A program made the translations under genes and the position numbers. The notes under the pieces are model-generated. The model did not search any database. It was not told the origin of the DNA and saw only the letters and a list, made by a program, of their open reading frames with translations. A stretch of DNA of 64,000 nt from Fuscibacter oryzae (GTDB taxonomy: Bacteria > Pseudomonadota > Alphaproteobacteria > Rhodobacterales > Rhodobacteraceae): assembly GCF_016765795.1 (NCBI RefSeq), contig NZ_JAESVP010000001.1, positions 124,001-188,000 of the forward strand. The letters are read 5' to 3'. Shown in pieces: positions 17,616-26,175 of the stretch. Within the stretch, counting starts at the first letter, position 1, and the number at the start of each line of letters is the position of its first letter.

Positions 17616-18530
17616 TCACTTCCCCAACGGCGCCCGCTTTTCCAGCTTCAGCTTGGCGCGCACCTCGGCGGGCGTGATCACCCGCGCGCCCAGATTGCTG
17701 ATGATCGTCACAGCCCGCTCCACCAGTTGCGCGTTGGTGGCCAGAACGCCCTTGTCCAGCCACAGGTTGTCCTCCAACCCGACGCGCACATTGCCGCCGC
17801 CCAGCACCGCCGCCGCGACATAGGGCATCTGGTGACGGCCCAGCGCAAAGGCCGACCAGAACCAGTGCTTCGGCACATTGTTCACCATCGCCATGAAGGT
17901 GTTCAGGTCATCCGGCGCGCCCCACGGAACGCCCATGCACAACTGCACCAGAACCGGGTCGGGGATGATACCCTCCTCGGCCAGCGACTTGGCCAACCAC
18001 AGATGGCCGGTGTCAAACGCCTCAATTTCAATCCGCGTGCCCGATGCCACCATGCGCTTGGCCATGTCACGCAGCATACCCGGCGTGTTGACCATCACAT
18101 AATCGGCTTCGTTAAAGTTCATCGTGCCGCAGTCGAGCGTGCAGATCTCGGGCCGGCATTCCACCACATGGACCACGCGCTCCTCGGCCCCCGCCATGTC
18201 CGACTTCGGCCCCATGCGGTTCATCGCCTCGGTGCCGTCGAACAGAAGGTCGCCGCCCATCCCTGCGGTCAGGTTCAACACCACATCGGTGCCCGAATCG
18301 CGGATACGCTCGGTCACTTCACGATACAGCGCCAACTCGCGCGAGGGCTTGCCGGTTTCCGGGTCACGCACATGGCAATGGACGATGGCAGCCCCCGCCT
18401 TGGCGGCGTCGATGGCGGAATTGGCAATCTGTTCGGGGCTGCGCGGCACATGCGGGCTGCGGTCCTGCGTGCCACCCGAGCCGGTGATGGCGGCGGTGAT
18501 GAAGACTTCGCGGTTCATGGTAAGGGGCAT
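17616..18530 (-). CDS. 3-keto acid cleavage enzyme (BKACE), probably 3-dehydrocarnitine cleavage
   Basis: A 304-residue TIM-barrel protein of the DUF849/BKACE family. The zinc-binding VHCHVRDPETGKPS motif and VVLNLTAGMGGDL are present, with the typical RVGLEDNLWLDKGVLATN near the C terminus. The family condenses a beta-keto acid with acetyl-CoA to give acetoacetate and a new CoA ester. Next to carnitine dehydrogenase/thioesterase and CdhR-type genes, the substrate is almost surely 3-dehydrocarnitine, yielding acetoacetate and betainyl-CoA. The start at 18530 has AGGAG nine bases upstream. It is the first gene of the minus-strand operon, divergent from the regulator. Confidence 0.9.
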   Translation of the reverse strand: MPLTMNREVFITAAITGSGGTQDRSPHVPRSPEQIANSAIDAAKAGAAIVHCHVRDPETGKPSRELALYREVTERIRDSGTDVVLNLTAGMGGDLLFDGTEAMNRMGPKSDMAGAEERVVHVVECRPEICTLDCGTMNFNEADYVMVNTPGMLRDMAKRMVASGTRIEIEAFDTGHLWLAKSLAEEGIIPDPVLVQLCMGVPWGAPDDLNTFMAMVNNVPKHWFWSAFALGRHQMPYVAAAVLGGGNVRVGLEDNLWLDKGVLATNAQLVERAVTIISNLGARVITPAEVRAKLKLEKRAPLGK

Positions 18531-18603
18531 CGGGGCGACTCCTGTTCGTTGTGGGCAGATTAGCGGGCTTTACGCCGTCTGCTTTGCGTTTTACGAAAGA
18601 AAT
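18531..18603. promoter_or_regulatory. Divergent promoter region of the carnitine operon and its regulator
   Basis: These 73 bases separate the divergent starts of the dehydrocarnitine cleavage enzyme gene (18530, minus) and the GlxA-type regulator (18604, plus). Both promoters and the regulator's binding site must lie here or overlap the coding ends. TTTACGCCGTCTGCTTTGCG and the A-rich tract before 18604 are the only notable base features; no clear palindrome is seen. Confidence 0.45.
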
Positions 18604-19569
18604 ATGGCAAATCACGCAACGATCTTCGCCGCATCGCGGCAACCGCTGACCTTGGCGCTGCTGGTGCTGCCGCAAGCCTCGATCCTTGAGGTCGCCTCGA
18701 CCCTTGACCCCCTGCGCGCCGCTAACCGCCATCTGGGACAGGAAACCTATCGCTGGCGCGTGGTCTCGCCCGATGGCCGCGCCGTGCCGCTGACCTGCGG
18801 AATCGAACTGCCCTCGAACGGCCCGTTGCAGGCGGCCGAGGGGGCCGATGCGCTGGTGGTCATCGCAGGCTTCCGCCAATCGGAAATGGCGACCGCGCCG
18901 CTGATCCGCGACCTGTCGCGCATGTCGGGGCGGTTCCGCGCCTTGGGCGGGATTGACGCAGGCCCCTGGGTTCTGGCGCGGGCAGGCCTGCTGGATGGCT
19001 ACCGCGCCACCTGCCATTGGGAGGATCACGAGGATTTCGCCGCCGCCCATCCGGGCATCGACGCGCTGCCAGACCGCTATGTGATTGACCGTAATCGCTT
19101 TACCGCCGGGGGCGCCGCGCCTGCCACCGATATGATGCTGCACCTGATCCGCTCTCGCCATAGCCCGGCACTGGCATTGCAAGTGGCAGGCAGCTTTCTG
19201 ACCACCCCGCGTGATGGGCATGAGCCGCAACTGCGCCGCAAGAACCCCAGCCCCCACCTCGACCCGCGCGTCGCCACCGCCGTCGCCCGCATGGATGCGA
19301 TGCTGGATACCCCCGAAACCACGCCCGAAACCGCCGCCGCCCTCGGCCTGTCGCCCCGCAGGCTGGAACAATTGTTCCAGGATAACCTCGGCATATCGCC
19401 CGCCGCCTATGCGCTGACCCTGCGCCTGCAAGCCGCGCGGCGCATGATCACCGACACCCGCCACCCCCTTGCCGAAGTGGCCCTGCGCACCGGGTTCTCC
19501 TCGCCCTCCACCCTGTCACGCGCCTTTACGCGGGCCTTTGGCCATCCCCCCCGGCACCTGCGCGCCTGA
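18604..19569 (+). CDS. cdhR: GlxA-family AraC-type transcriptional regulator (CdhR-like)
   Basis: A 321-residue regulator with an N-terminal DJ-1/PfpI-like (class I amidotransferase-fold) sensor domain to about residue 190 (LALLVLPQASILEVASTLDP, GGIDAGPWVLARAGLL) and a C-terminal AraC-type double helix-turn-helix (AAALGLSPRRLEQLFQDNLG and EVALRTGFSSPSTLSRAFTR). The domain order matches CdhR, which activates carnitine degradation genes in Pseudomonas when carnitine is present. Divergence from the cleavage-enzyme gene supports the same role. ATG 18604 is chosen because it begins the sensor domain; only a weak GAAAGAA precedes it. The frame stays open further upstream, but that part lies over the divergent gene. 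Confidence 0.85.
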   Translation: MANHATIFAASRQPLTLALLVLPQASILEVASTLDPLRAANRHLGQETYRWRVVSPDGRAVPLTCGIELPSNGPLQAAEGADALVVIAGFRQSEMATAPLIRDLSRMSGRFRALGGIDAGPWVLARAGLLDGYRATCHWEDHEDFAAAHPGIDALPDRYVIDRNRFTAGGAAPATDMMLHLIRSRHSPALALQVAGSFLTTPRDGHEPQLRRKNPSPHLDPRVATAVARMDAMLDTPETTPETAAALGLSPRRLEQLFQDNLGISPAAYALTLRLQAARRMITDTRHPLAEVALRTGFSSPSTLSRAFTRAFGHPPRHLRA

Positions 19570-19581
19570 AACGTTGGCAGC

Positions 19582-19707
19582 GGGGGTTTCACACCCCCGC
19601 ACCCCCGTGGGATATTTATGAACAGATGATGAAGGCCGTTTTGCTTTTCATCTGTTCACAAATATCCTCGGGGGTGAGGCCGCAAGGCCGAGGGGGCAGA
19701 CCGCCCC
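19582..19707. terminator. Compound convergent terminator built from intergenic repeat elements
   Basis: Three hairpins in a row lie between the convergent cdhR and M3 peptidase genes. They are GGGGG-tttcaca-CCCCC (19583-19597), a long stem with GGATATTTATGAACAGATGA against TCATCTGTTCACAAATATCC (19610-19668), and GGGGGCAGACCGCCCCC near 19692-19708. The long stem shares arms with the half copy at 276-299 and with the element inside the CocE gene. Confidence 0.75.
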
Positions 19708-21723
19708 CTATGCGACGTCCAGCAACCCGCGCCCCTTCAGCAGCGGCTCGACCCCCGGCATCCGGCCGCGGAACCGGGTATAGAGCACCTCTGCCTCTTC
19801 GCTGCCGCCCGCCGACAGGATGTCTTTTTCCAGCCGCGCCGCCGTGGCCGGGTCAAACGGATCGCCCGCTTCCTCAAAGGCGGCAAAGGCGTCGGCGTCC
19901 ATCACCTCGGACCACATATAGCTGTAGTATCCGCTGGAATAACCGTCGCCCGAAAACACATGGGCGAAATGCGGCGTGGCATGGCGCATGCGGATGGCGC
20001 GGGGCATGCCCAGCCCTTCCAGCACCTCGGCCTGTTTCTGCATCGGATCGGCGGGGGCAACCCCATCGTGGAACGCCAGATCGACCAAAGCCGAGGCAAG
20101 GAATTCGACTGTGGCAAAGCCCTGATCATAGGTGCCCGCACCCAGCAGGCGTTTCAGCAGATCGGCGGGCATCGGCTCTCCGGTCTGCCAGTGACGGGCA
20201 TGGGCCTGCAATACCTGCGGCACCTCCAGCCAGTGCTCATAAAGCTGGCTGGGCAGTTCGACGAAATCGCGCGCCACGCTGGTGCCCGAGATGAAGCCGA
20301 AGGTCACGTTCGACAGCATCTGGTGCAGCGCGTGGCCGAATTCGTGAAACAGGGTGCGCGCATCGTCATAGCTGAGAAGGCAGGGGTCGCCCTTGGCGAA
20401 GTTGCAGACGTTCACCACGATGGGGCGCACATCACCGCCCAGCCGTCGCTGGCTGCGCATCGCCGAACACCACGCACCCGAGCGTTTCGATCCGCGCGCG
20501 AAGTAGTCGCCAAGGAATACCGCAACATGCTCGCCCCTGCGCGTGACCTCCCACCCCCGCACATCGGGGTGATAGAACGGGCCGGGCAGTTCGCGGAATT
20601 CCAGCCCGAAAAGCCGTGTCGCACAGTCGAAACAGGCGGCGATCATCGCATCCAGGCTGAGATAGGGCTTCAGCGCCGCCTCATCCAGATCATGCTCGGC
20701 CTTGCGCCGCTTTTCGCTGTAATAGCGCCAGTCCCAGGCCTCCAGCGGGCCGGGAATGCCATCGGCACGCAGCATGCCCTCCAGCACCGCCGCATCCGAC
20801 AGCGCTTTTTTCCGTGCCGGTTCCCAGACCCGCATCAACAGGTCGCGCACCGCCTGCGGGGTCTTGGCCATTTCAGGTTCCAGCTTGAAGGCCGCGAAGG
20901 TGGGATAGCCCAGCAGGTTCGCCCGTTCCTGCCGCAGGGCGAGGGTTTCCGCCGCAATCCCCCGGTTGTCATTGGCATTGCCATTGGCACCACGCGCCAC
21001 CCAGGCCTCATATGCCTTTTGCCGCAGGGCGCGGCGGGGCGAGAATTGCAGGAACGGCACGATCAAGGATCGGTTGGTGGTGACAACCGGACCCAGCCCG
21101 CGCTCGGCCCCCGCCGCGCGGGCGGCAGCGGCGGCGAAATCGGGCAGACCTTCCAGATCGGCCTCGGCCAGTTCCATGAACCAGTCACGTTCCTCGGCCA
21201 AAAGGTTCTGGCTAAAATCGGTGCCCAATACGGCAAGGCGCGATTTCACGGCCGTCAGCCGATCCGCCTGTTCGCCGTCCAAAAGCGCGCCGGACCGCAC
21301 GAACATCTGGCGATAGAGGGTCAGAACCCGCAACTCCTCGGGTGACAGGTCAAGGGTTTCGCGCCCCTGCCACAGCGTTTCAATCCGCGAAAACAGCGCC
21401 TTGTTGTTCGTCACCTCGGATGAAAAGGCCGACATTTTGGGCGCAAGGTCGCGCATCAGAGCCTCTCGGGCCGGGTTCGAATCCGCGCCCGACAGGTTGT
21501 AAAAAACGCCCGAAACCCGATCCAGCAGCCCCTCGGCCAGCTCCAGCGCCGCAATGGTGTTGGCGAAGGTCGGCACCTCGGCAGTGCCGGAAATCGCCGC
21601 GATGTTGGCACGCGCCTCGGCCAGGGCGGCGTCAAAGGCGGGGGCGAAATCTTCGTCGCGGATGTCGGCGAAGGGCGGCAGGGCAAACGGGCCGGTCCAG
21701 TCGGACAGAAGGGCATTGGTCAT
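19708..21723 (-). CDS. M3 family metallopeptidase (oligopeptidase A / peptidyl-dipeptidase Dcp type)
   Basis: A cytoplasmic zinc peptidase of about 671 residues. The zinc motif HEFGH lies at about residue 459 (TLFHEFGHALHQMLS), with the third ligand region downstream (FATVEFLASALVDL). The N-terminal part (DIRDEDFAPAFDAALAEARA, FANTIAALELAEGLLDRVSG) matches Dcp/OpdA proteins, which degrade short peptides and cleaved signal peptides. ATG 21723 is preferred over 21729 because AGGAG lies six bases upstream of it but abuts the other. It is a single-gene unit between two terminators. Confidence 0.92.
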   Translation of the reverse strand: MTNALLSDWTGPFALPPFADIRDEDFAPAFDAALAEARANIAAISGTAEVPTFANTIAALELAEGLLDRVSGVFYNLSGADSNPAREALMRDLAPKMSAFSSEVTNNKALFSRIETLWQGRETLDLSPEELRVLTLYRQMFVRSGALLDGEQADRLTAVKSRLAVLGTDFSQNLLAEERDWFMELAEADLEGLPDFAAAAARAAGAERGLGPVVTTNRSLIVPFLQFSPRRALRQKAYEAWVARGANGNANDNRGIAAETLALRQERANLLGYPTFAAFKLEPEMAKTPQAVRDLLMRVWEPARKKALSDAAVLEGMLRADGIPGPLEAWDWRYYSEKRRKAEHDLDEAALKPYLSLDAMIAACFDCATRLFGLEFRELPGPFYHPDVRGWEVTRRGEHVAVFLGDYFARGSKRSGAWCSAMRSQRRLGGDVRPIVVNVCNFAKGDPCLLSYDDARTLFHEFGHALHQMLSNVTFGFISGTSVARDFVELPSQLYEHWLEVPQVLQAHARHWQTGEPMPADLLKRLLGAGTYDQGFATVEFLASALVDLAFHDGVAPADPMQKQAEVLEGLGMPRAIRMRHATPHFAHVFSGDGYSSGYYSYMWSEVMDADAFAAFEEAGDPFDPATAARLEKDILSAGGSEEAEVLYTRFRGRMPGVEPLLKGRGLLDVA

Positions 21724-21782
21724 GGGCATCTCCTTTGCCGGGGCAATCTAGGCATCCGTGCCGCCCGTGACCAGAGACGAAG

Positions 21783-21807
21783 AAAGGGGGCCAGACCGGC
21801 CCCCTTT
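21783..21807 (-). terminator. Rho-independent terminator of the PhoX-like gene
   Basis: AAAGGGGGCC-aga-CCGGCCCCCTTT forms a strong stem about 20 bases beyond the stop of the minus-strand gene at 21826, followed on that strand by a T-containing tail (CCCTTTCTTC). Confidence 0.75.
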
Positions 21808-21825
21808 CGCGTTGTGCAAGACTGC

Positions 21826-23562
21826 TTAGGGCTTTACCGCCGGGAACGGCCCGATGTAGCCCACATAGCCACGCGCCTCGGCAGCGTCCTGGATCTTGTC
21901 TTCATCCGATTCGCCAAAGGGATGCTGCACGACCATGGTCAGATAGGCATGGCCGTTCACATCGGCGTACCAGTCAACCGAGGTCGCCTCGGCGCCATAA
22001 GGCGTGGTGGCGATGCGGGTCAGCGTGGCCTTGGCCATGTCATAGGCCCAGACGGCATCATTCTGATGGCCTTCGCCGGTATCTTCGCCAATGATCAGGG
22101 TGCCATAGCCGGGGATGAAGGTGATGTTGTCGGGGCTGGCAATGCCCTCCACATCACAGGTTTGCCCGGCATAGGGGCTATCGGCGGCATATTCGATGGG
22201 CTTGCCCACCACCAGCGCCTGCATCTTGTGGCCGACAAAGGCATCATCCAGCGCCATCGAATAAACCGCGCCACAGCCGTTCTTGGCCAGACGAATGTCG
22301 TTGCGCCCGCCCTTATCGGCCTTTTCGTCATTGTCGGTCATGCCCTTGCCGATTTCGGACATCGCCAAGAAAAAGGTCTTCGACACCGGATCAAAGGCCG
22401 AACCTTCCATCTTGCGGAACTCGGTCGTGGCCCCCATCATCGAGGCATAGCGCCGAGTTTCCAGACGCGAGGCCACCGCCTCCATCCCCGGTTTCACCTT
22501 CAGGCATTCCGAACGGCCCTCGGCGATCGAGACCATGAACCCTTCGGGGCATTTGCCATCAGCCGTGAAATCGGCCGTCTCGAAAATATCCGAGAATTTG
22601 GTGCCCTTTTCGATGGCATCATGGATCGTGGCATCATCGGCATGGCCAAGGTCGATCCACTCAATATCCGCCGCGCCGCCATTGTCGGCAGAGGTCTGCA
22701 CCCATTTCGCGGCAAACAACTGGCCTGCCGACAGATCGCCCGCCTTGTCGGCGACAAAGCGGAACAGGCCGACGTTGGTGCCATCGTCCGAGATATAGGC
22801 GGTCTTCTGGTCGGGCATGATATTGGCCAGTTCCACCGAAACCCGGCCCATGGCGAAATGCTTGGCCACGCTGGTTTCGCCCGTTTCGCTGACGGTCACT
22901 TCGGTCGGGAAGCCGTAGCGATAGGGGTTCACCGCAGCGCGGAATTCGTCCGCCGTCATCACCCGCGGATCAAGGCCGAAATAGGCCGCCATCTGGACGG
23001 CTTCCTCATCCAGATCCTTCAATTCCTTGGCCGCTTCAACGGCGCGGGCGTCGGTGGGGTATTCTTCCGAACCCAGATGGGTATTCCACGGCGTCACCGA
23101 CCCCGCACAGGGGTTCCACAGCCCGCCCACGGCCGAAAAATCAACCGGCTTGGTCCAGACCGGCTTCAGGTTGCCATCCGCATCCTGCGCCAGTTCGCTG
23201 ACATACATGCCTGCGGGCAGGTCTTCGAAATGGGTGACCGAGAACACCTTGCCGCCAATCGGCAGCAACGAGGTGTAATCCGGGTTGGTCGAAGGGCCTT
23301 TTTCCGAAGCGGGCTTGCCATCCTTGTCGAGAATTTCGGCAAAAGTCGCCTCGCCCAGCTTGTCGCCCGAACGATAGAGGACATGATAGCCGGTCTTCAC
23401 CGCCACGCCGTCCAGTGTCACGTTGTCCGACACCACAACCGACCGCTTGGCGGCATCATCAGCCGGAACGGGAACCGGGGCAAAGCCCAGATCGCCCGCC
23501 AGAACCGGCCCAACCGTGCCGCACAGCGCGGTGGCCGCAAGTAGGATGGAATGCAGTTTCAT
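21826..23562 (-). CDS. PhoX-like alkaline phosphatase / DUF839 family secreted protein
   Basis: A 578-residue exported protein. A Sec signal peptide of about 22 residues ends in VLA-GD. The mature protein follows the PhoX/DUF839 beta-propeller pattern: ADDAAKRSVVVSDNVTLDGV at the start, GGLWNPCAGSVTPWNTHLGS, KTAYISDDGTNVGLFRFVAD, EGIASPDNITFIPGYGTLII and GEDTGEGHQNDAVWAYD, which supply Glu/Asp ligands for the Ca/Fe cofactor in PhoX-type phosphatases. The export route is Sec rather than the twin-arginine route of typical PhoX, since no RR motif is present. The likely role is phosphate release from organic phosphate in the periplasm; the substrate is unproven. Confidence 0.8.
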   Translation of the reverse strand: MKLHSILLAATALCGTVGPVLAGDLGFAPVPVPADDAAKRSVVVSDNVTLDGVAVKTGYHVLYRSGDKLGEATFAEILDKDGKPASEKGPSTNPDYTSLLPIGGKVFSVTHFEDLPAGMYVSELAQDADGNLKPVWTKPVDFSAVGGLWNPCAGSVTPWNTHLGSEEYPTDARAVEAAKELKDLDEEAVQMAAYFGLDPRVMTADEFRAAVNPYRYGFPTEVTVSETGETSVAKHFAMGRVSVELANIMPDQKTAYISDDGTNVGLFRFVADKAGDLSAGQLFAAKWVQTSADNGGAADIEWIDLGHADDATIHDAIEKGTKFSDIFETADFTADGKCPEGFMVSIAEGRSECLKVKPGMEAVASRLETRRYASMMGATTEFRKMEGSAFDPVSKTFFLAMSEIGKGMTDNDEKADKGGRNDIRLAKNGCGAVYSMALDDAFVGHKMQALVVGKPIEYAADSPYAGQTCDVEGIASPDNITFIPGYGTLIIGEDTGEGHQNDAVWAYDMAKATLTRIATTPYGAEATSVDWYADVNGHAYLTMVVQHPFGESDEDKIQDAAEARGYVGYIGPFPAVKP

Positions 23563-23669
23563 GATCGCCCCTGAAATACCGTAAAAGGCATGACGCCCTG
23601 GCCCGGTCTGGGGCTGAGAGGTAACAGCCTGACCGCCAGCACGATGACGGTTGCGTGAACCTTTGACGA

Positions 23670-24476
23670 TCAGGCGCCAGACCGCCCAGAGCGGGCGCGC
23701 AAGCGGTCCTCCAGCCGTCGCAAGGCCAGAGACAGGCCGATGGTCATCGTCAGATACAGCAGCGCCGCGACGTTGTAGGTTTCGAAGTAGCGAAAGTTTC
23801 CCGCCGCCGTCACCTTGGCAAGCTGGGTGATGTCGGCCACGCCCAGCACCGACACCAGCGAGGAATCCTTGACCATCGCCACGAAATCATTGCCCAGGGG
23901 CGGCAGGATCATGCGGAAAGCCTGCGGAAAGACGATGTGGCGAAACCGTTGCCAGCCGTTCAGGCCAAGGGCCTGCGCCGCCTCGATCTGGCCCTTGTCC
24001 ACCGCCTGCAAACCAGCGCGGAAAATCTCGGCCAGAAAGGAGGAATAGGCCAGCATCAGCGCAATCACCGCCCGCGCGATCAGCGGGAAATCCCGCGCCC
24101 GCCATTCGGCAAACCCCAAGGGCGACAGCGCCTTGTTCACCAGCCAGACCAGCCCCGGCGACAGCACAAAGGCGACGTAGAGCAGCAGGACCAGTATGGG
24201 AATGCCGCGCATCACCTCGATATAAAGCCGCGCAGCCTGCCGCAGCACCTTGTGGCGCGACAGGCCCATCACCGCCAGCCCCAGCCCGATCAGGCACGCC
24301 CCGAGATAGGCCACCAGCGCCACCCCCACCGTCACGCCGATACCCTTGGCCAGCGTGCCAAGCGCGGCGGCATAGATGTCGCTGGCCAGCACCTGCCAGA
24401 ACAGCACAGCGCCGATGACCACAAGGATCACCAGCCACCATGGAAAATCACTGTCGGGTTTGGGTTGGGGGATCAT
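23670..24476 (-). CDS. Amino-acid ABC transporter permease (HisM/GlnP family)
   Basis: An inner-membrane permease of about 268 residues. It has the HisM/GlnP permease domain: GIGVTVGVALVAYLGACLIG near the start, RLYIEVMRGIPILVLLLYVA, and the EAA loop EAAQALGLNGWQRFRHIVFP for ATPase contact. ATG 24476 is used; an upstream GTG at 24512 would add 12 residues and has a weaker context. It follows the binding-protein gene by 57 bases. No ATPase gene is adjacent in either direction, so the ATPase must be encoded elsewhere. Confidence 0.85.
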   Translation of the reverse strand: MIPQPKPDSDFPWWLVILVVIGAVLFWQVLASDIYAAALGTLAKGIGVTVGVALVAYLGACLIGLGLAVMGLSRHKVLRQAARLYIEVMRGIPILVLLLYVAFVLSPGLVWLVNKALSPLGFAEWRARDFPLIARAVIALMLAYSSFLAEIFRAGLQAVDKGQIEAAQALGLNGWQRFRHIVFPQAFRMILPPLGNDFVAMVKDSSLVSVLGVADITQLAKVTAAGNFRYFETYNVAALLYLTMTIGLSLALRRLEDRLRARSGRSGA

Positions 24477-24533
24477 CGGCAAGGCCACCCCCGGCAAGCA
24501 CAGTGAAAACACGGCGCCGGGGGCTGCAAGGGC

Positions 24534-25316
24534 TTATTCGCCCATCTTGTAATCAAGGAACCATTTCTTGTTCAGACCATCCAGCGTGCCATCGGCGCGC
24601 AGGCTGTCGATGGCGGCATTGATCGGCACAACCAGATCGGACCCCTTGGGGAAGATGAAGCCGAAATCCTCGGCCCCCAGCGGTTCGCCCACGATCTTGA
24701 GGCCCCCTTCCGAAGTGGCCACATAGCCCTGCCCCGCCGTGGCATCGGTCAGCACGGTATCAACATCGCCCGCCTTCAATGCCTGAACGCTGGCACCAAA
24801 GGTTTCAAACAGCTTGATGCGCGGGTTCTGTTCGTTGCCGTCCAGCACGGCATAGACAGCGGTATAGAACGGGGTCGTGCCCGCCTGCGCGCCGATCAAC
24901 AGATCGGGGTTGGCGGAAAAGGTCTTGGCATCGGTAAAGCGCGCCTCATCACCGCGCACCAGCATCACGCTTTCCGACCGCATGTAGGGGGCCGAGAAAT
25001 CAACCTTTTCCTTGCGCTCGTCGGTAATCGTGATGCCGGTCATGCCCATGTCATACTGGCCTTCGGCCACCGCCGGTATCATCGCTTCCCAAGAGGTATT
25101 CTCATACTTCACAGTGATATTCAGCCGCTTGGCAATCTCGGCCACGGCGTCATATTCCCAGCCGATGGCCTTGCCATCGCTGCCGGTGAATTGCAGCGGC
25201 GGATAGGCGTTTTCGGTCACGATCACCACCTCGCGCCCCTTGAGGTCGGGCAGGTCGGCAGCAAGGGCGGGGCTGGCAAGGGCCAGCGTCAGACCCAGAA
25301 GGGCGGCGGTTTTCAT
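24534..25316 (-). CDS. Amino-acid ABC transporter substrate-binding protein
   Basis: A periplasmic family-3 binding protein of about 260 residues. ATG 25316 has AGGGAGT nine bases upstream. The signal peptide [20 protein letters not shown] is followed by the type II fold with [19 protein letters not shown], the family signature region [19 protein letters not shown], and [15 protein letters not shown]. It feeds the permease encoded downstream. Ligand: a polar amino acid or related compound; it cannot be resolved further. Confidence 0.88.
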   Translation of the reverse strand: MKTAALLGLTLALASPALAADLPDLKGREVVIVTENAYPPLQFTGSDGKAIGWEYDAVAEIAKRLNITVKYENTSWEAMIPAVAEGQYDMGMTGITITDERKEKVDFSAPYMRSESVMLVRGDEARFTDAKTFSANPDLLIGAQAGTTPFYTAVYAVLDGNEQNPRIKLFETFGASVQALKAGDVDTVLTDATAGQGYVATSEGGLKIVGEPLGAEDFGFIFPKGSDLVVPINAAIDSLRADGTLDGLNKKWFLDYKMGE

Positions 25317-25407
25317 AGGTGGACTCCCTGTCACAGAGCGATGCGGGACTATGGCAGGGGATCAGCGCGAAGTGCAAGACGCGCTGATCAGGGTGGGCAG
25401 GGCAGCT

Positions 25408-26073
25408 TCAGCCGTCTGGGCCTGCGGATGGGGACGTATCCTCTACAGTCTCGAACATTGAGAGACGTCCGGTCACCAAGCCAAACACGATAGCAAAAAC
25501 GCATCCAATATTGAAAAAGAGAAAACCGGACATCGTGGCGGGAGCTAGTCCTTGGAACGCGCGGTAGAGCGGGAAGCCGTCATTAAGCCAACCGCAGGCG
25601 CTGCCAAGAAAGCCTGTCCACCAAGGGAGTACAAAAGCCAAACTAAACAACACCGAAAATGCCCATACAAGTTTGGTCGCACTGACGATCCGGTTTCGCG
25701 CGATATTCCACCTATCGGTCGGCGTACTGGAGTTTCCGATTTTCACCGGAGACACAGGTTGAACCTTGTCCACAACACCCGGCCTTTTCAGCAACGTCAT
25801 TTGCCCATTGGCAAGGGAAATACTCGCGCCCAACCCAAATCCCAATAAGCCGAGCCAGAACGCCATATTGGCATATTGCACGACATAAATGTCCGTCGCC
25901 ACCTGCCCGATATAGGCGGGCAGACACGCAGCATTTCTGGCAAGCTTAGGGATCCACTGTGTTGCCGTCGCGGGGTGATAGAACGGGAACGGCGGCAGGA
26001 AAAGCACAAAGCCACAAACAGCAAGCAGGCCGCAAATCAGCGCCGACACCCATATCTTAAAGCGGATCGGCAT
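25408..26073 (-). CDS. Hypothetical membrane protein of atypical composition
   Basis: A protein of about 221 residues with roughly four predicted membrane segments (near residues 9-28, 72-92, 132-152, 178-200). ATG 26073 is supported by AAAGGA eight bases upstream; another start at 26121 is less likely. I do not recognise a family. Sampled 60-base lines inside the gene are 45-53% G+C, clearly below the roughly 65% of the surrounding genes, and the codon choice is looser. It stands alone between the amino-acid binding protein and the AruI-like gene, consistent with recent acquisition. Confidence 0.65.
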   Translation of the reverse strand: MPIRFKIWVSALICGLLAVCGFVLFLPPFPFYHPATATQWIPKLARNAACLPAYIGQVATDIYVVQYANMAFWLGLLGFGLGASISLANGQMTLLKRPGVVDKVQPVSPVKIGNSSTPTDRWNIARNRIVSATKLVWAFSVLFSLAFVLPWWTGFLGSACGWLNDGFPLYRAFQGLAPATMSGFLFFNIGCVFAIVFGLVTGRLSMFETVEDTSPSAGPDG

Positions 26074-26175
26074 ATAGTTATCCTTTGGGGCGTTCGTCTG
26101 CTTTGCAAACGATCTTACCACAGCCTACTCACAGGATTGGCGACGGAAGTTGAGCTTGAGGGCGATCGATACAGA

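Noticed and set aside
21465-21490. GGTTCGAATCC, like a tRNA T-loop
   Set aside because: It lies inside the M3 peptidase coding sequence (encoding ADSNPARE) and has no acceptor, D or anticodon arms around it.
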